Shown piece by piece: positions 5,498 to 7,172 of a stretch of 7,172 nt of DNA. The first letter of the stretch is position 1. Every line of letters starts with the position of its first letter. This DNA comes from Planctomycetota bacterium (GTDB lineage: Bacteria > Planctomycetota > Brocadiia > SM23-32), in assembly GCA_018400625.1 (NCBI GenBank), contig JAGYMJ010000659.1, forward strand, positions 1-7,172, given 5' to 3'. Both the position numbers and the translations under genes were made by a program. The notes under the pieces are model-generated. The model worked only from the letters and a program-made list of their open reading frames with translations, ran no database searches and was not told the DNA's origin.

Positions 5498-6988
5498 TTA
5501 TTGATCATTATCTTTGAGATTTATATGAAAATGAAAATCATCGAAATCTTCCGGAATGAGGCCGATACCCCGTTCGATTAAATCAGGATGAGTGGTGAAG
5601 AAATCCGGGAAATCGTTTCCTTTCCGCAGTATAGCGCCATCAAAAAATCCATTGGTGGGCGTATCTTCCTCATCCTCTTCCAGGGCGACGAAACGAGGAT
5701 TGGCCACAAAGTTCTCTTCCTCCACGGTAAACTCCTCGTTGTAGGACTTCAGGCTGCGTCCCCCGCTGCCACCCCCGAACACGCTCCGCTCTTCTTCGGG
5801 AAAACGGAGCCAAAAGCAATTATTTTCCAACAGGGTGCCCTCTCTCACCAGAAAAGCGTTTCGCTTGGAGGCGAGATTATCCGTCAGGATATTATTTTTT
5901 ATTCTCACTTGTTCGCGATCGGGGAAAGAGCCGGGGATCGTTCGAATATTCGGTTGGACAAACACGTTGTTTTCAATGAGGACATTCGTCACATTACGCA
6001 GTCCGATACCGTCCCACCCCCTGAGCGTCACACAATTTTTCACCACCAAATTATCCACTGAGCTTGCGGTCAGCAGTTCCGGATCATACCCGGGCTCCCG
6101 CCCATCATGGAAGCAGCGAGTGATGCGGATATTTTTGCTGCGGATCAAACCAAACGCTCCGGTAGGCCCTCGCCCAAAATCGCGCATGTAAAAACCGTCG
6201 AATCGCAGGTAGTCCTTGTTATTGAAAACATGGAAAACCCCCTGAAGCTGCTTACCGGCGCCGTCAAGAACGACCTTTTCACCGGCTTTCGCCTTGAAAG
6301 TAATCGGCAATTCTTCATCTCCGGTGACGCGGATCCGGATTTTCTCGGTATAGACACCTTCACCGATCAGCACCGTATCACCGGGCCGAACCTGATCCGC
6401 CGCGTGATTGATGCTGCGCCAGGCCTCCTCCCTGCTCCGTCCCGAGCGGTCGTTATCGCCGCGGGGGCTCACATGCAATGTTCGGGGCTCGCGATGGTCC
6501 GGAAGCGTGGAAAACGAGGTGATATCCTCATCGAGCTGCACCGAAGATGCATCTTCGCCATTCTCAAAACGAACGAATTCAACCTGGAAGTAGTAACGGG
6601 TATCCGGTTCGAGCCCGTTGAGGCTGAAAGTATTAAATTTTTCGAGCGGATTGGTTGGATGGTAGGCAAAGGCTCTGAGAAGGGTCTGACTGTTCCCGAG
6701 CTCGGGAGTTTCACCCCAATTCACCCTGAACACAGCCGGGCGGGAAGACCACCATTCGATATTGGCGGTCGTCGCACCGACTGAATGCAGTAAGGGCCCC
6801 TCAACACGCAGCATTTTATCTTCGCCTTCTTCAAACCATCGGTGCACGCCCGGAGATTTGCCCATAGGGCCGTTGGCGGCCGTCCCCCGGAACTTTTCCC
6901 CGGCCTGCAAGTCAAGCACATCAAAGCCTGCAGGCAAAAAAGAAAGAAAGAGCGTCAACTGTATTGCAAGAGATAATTTGCGTAACAT
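5498..6988 (-). CDS. Secreted FN3-like plus parallel-beta-helix protein (pectate-lyase-like fold)
   Basis: Residues are numbered from the ATG at 6988 (496 residues). A signal peptide is visible (MLRKLSLAIQLTLFLSFLPAG). Residues ~58-162 look like an FN3 or purple-acid-phosphatase N-terminal beta-sandwich: VGATTANIEWWSSRPAVFRV, then LNGLEPDTRYYFQVEF. From ~170 a right-handed beta-helix begins with the DUF1565-type entry LHVSPRGDNDRSGRSREEAW, followed by PGDTVLIGEGVYTEKIRI. Rungs rich in N-x-x-I/V-x-N-N follow (NIRITRCFH, NLVVKNCVTL, NVLIENNVFV, QVRIKNNIL). This fold serves polysaccharide lyases and some glycosidases, but I cannot identify catalytic residues. AAGGTG (6995-7000) sits 6 nt before the ATG, so I prefer it to the in-frame GTG at 6997, which overlaps that site. 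It is the first gene of a pair with the esterase. The acidic C-terminal tail (~436-444, EEDEEDT) is unusual. Confidence 0.82.
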   Translation of the reverse strand: MLRKLSLAIQLTLFLSFLPAGFDVLDLQAGEKFRGTAANGPMGKSPGVHRWFEEGEDKMLRVEGPLLHSVGATTANIEWWSSRPAVFRVNWGETPELGNSQTLLRAFAYHPTNPLEKFNTFSLNGLEPDTRYYFQVEFVRFENGEDASSVQLDEDITSFSTLPDHREPRTLHVSPRGDNDRSGRSREEAWRSINHAADQVRPGDTVLIGEGVYTEKIRIRVTGDEELPITFKAKAGEKVVLDGAGKQLQGVFHVFNNKDYLRFDGFYMRDFGRGPTGAFGLIRSKNIRITRCFHDGREPGYDPELLTASSVDNLVVKNCVTLRGWDGIGLRNVTNVLIENNVFVQPNIRTIPGSFPDREQVRIKNNILTDNLASKRNAFLVREGTLLENNCFWLRFPEEERSVFGGGSGGRSLKSYNEEFTVEEENFVANPRFVALEEDEEDTPTNGFFDGAILRKGNDFPDFFTTHPDLIERGIGLIPEDFDDFHFHINLKDNDQ

Positions 6989-7000
6989 AAAATTCACCTT
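6989..7000 (-). promoter_or_regulatory. Shine-Dalgarno-like site deciding the beta-helix gene start
   Basis: AAGGTG (6995-7000, minus strand) precedes ATG (6988-6986) with the spacer AATTTT. The GTG inside this motif is in frame and could be mistaken for the start, but it has no ribosome binding site of its own. Confidence 0.55.
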
Positions 7001-7015
7001 TTGAGTTTATTGGAC

Positions 7016-7172
7016 ATAAGTCTTCAGTAAAATGCATAGTTTTATCCCCATTGGCACAGGGCACGGCGGGGGAAAAACGTGGTGTAACTATTCAGTGAAG
7101 TGCGTAGTTAATAGTCAGTGGAACACGTTACCGCCGGGCTTGTCCCGGTGGAACGGTATTTCTGCACTACAA
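7016..7172 (+). repeat. Nested cluster of palindromic repeats running off the right edge
   Basis: Three plus-strand copies of the 24-bp end lie here: a worn one at 7016-7039 (ATAAGTCTTCAGTAAAATGC), one at 7084-7107 (GTAACTATTCAGTGAAGTGC) and one at 7107-7130 (GTTAATAGTCAGTGGAACAC). Between the first two is a decayed CCACCG/CGGTGG-type hairpin (7048-7069), matching the inner part of 3814-3881. After the third comes the other hairpin type, CCGCCGGG (7131-7138) with CCCGGTGG (7144-7151) around CTTGT, and then a tail ending TGCACTACAA. The block 7129-7172 matches 850-893 in inverse orientation. The element continues beyond the window. The first copy ends only 28 nt before the beta-helix ATG, so the promoter of that gene must lie in or beyond the repeats. 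Confidence 0.7.

Noticed and set aside
6107..6784. Plus-strand open frame opposite the beta-helix gene
   Set aside because: Antisense shadow; no family features, and the minus-strand frame explains the sequence fully.

Overview
The window reads as accessory chromosome of a bacterium, probably from the PVC superphylum (Lentisphaerota, Kiritimatiellota, Planctomycetota or Verrucomicrobiota) or a similar polysaccharide degrader. This rests on a DUF4838 protein and a secreted parallel-beta-helix protein paired with a secreted esterase, in roughly 50% GC DNA. The phylum is inferred from family habits, not from a marker gene. All six recognised genes lie on the minus strand.

From left to right: (1) the start of hslU, cut by the window edge, with hslV just upstream of it (1-641); together they encode the HslUV ATP-dependent protease. 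(2) A 285-bp spacer with consecutive stem-loops (714-825) and a palindromic repeat element (850-930). (3) A secreted 614-residue DUF4838 protein, a putative glycan-active enzyme (927-2771), whose stop codon lies inside the repeat. (4) A repeat-rich spacer (2772-3218) with a candidate promoter for the DUF4838 gene. (5) A GNAT acetyltransferase (3219-3761) flanked by two inverted copies of a 68-bp repeat. (6) A 210-bp MITE-like element (3895-4104). (7) A tightly spaced two-gene unit: a secreted FN3-like plus beta-helix protein (5498-6988), then a secreted alpha/beta-hydrolase with an N-terminal regulatory-like beta-sandwich (4158-5483). (8) A cluster of nested repeats running off the right edge (7016-7172).

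The least ordinary content is a family of about 24-bp ends, consensus beginning GTAAGTATTCAGTGAAC. I find nine copies, both orientations, all in spacers except one that enters the 3' end of a gene. Several are joined to short GC-rich hairpins of two sequence types. One inverted pair bounds the 210-bp element and is flanked by 8-bp direct repeats differing at one base (CCAATATG / CCGATATG). GTAA termini plus an 8-bp duplication are known features of IS66-family transposons, so I infer a non-autonomous IS66-like family. No transposase gene is present in the window.

Functionally the window combines cytosolic protein quality control (HslUV) with exported proteins that probably act on complex polysaccharides. 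No substrate can be assigned from sequence alone, and no complete new defence or mobile system is visible beyond the repeat family.
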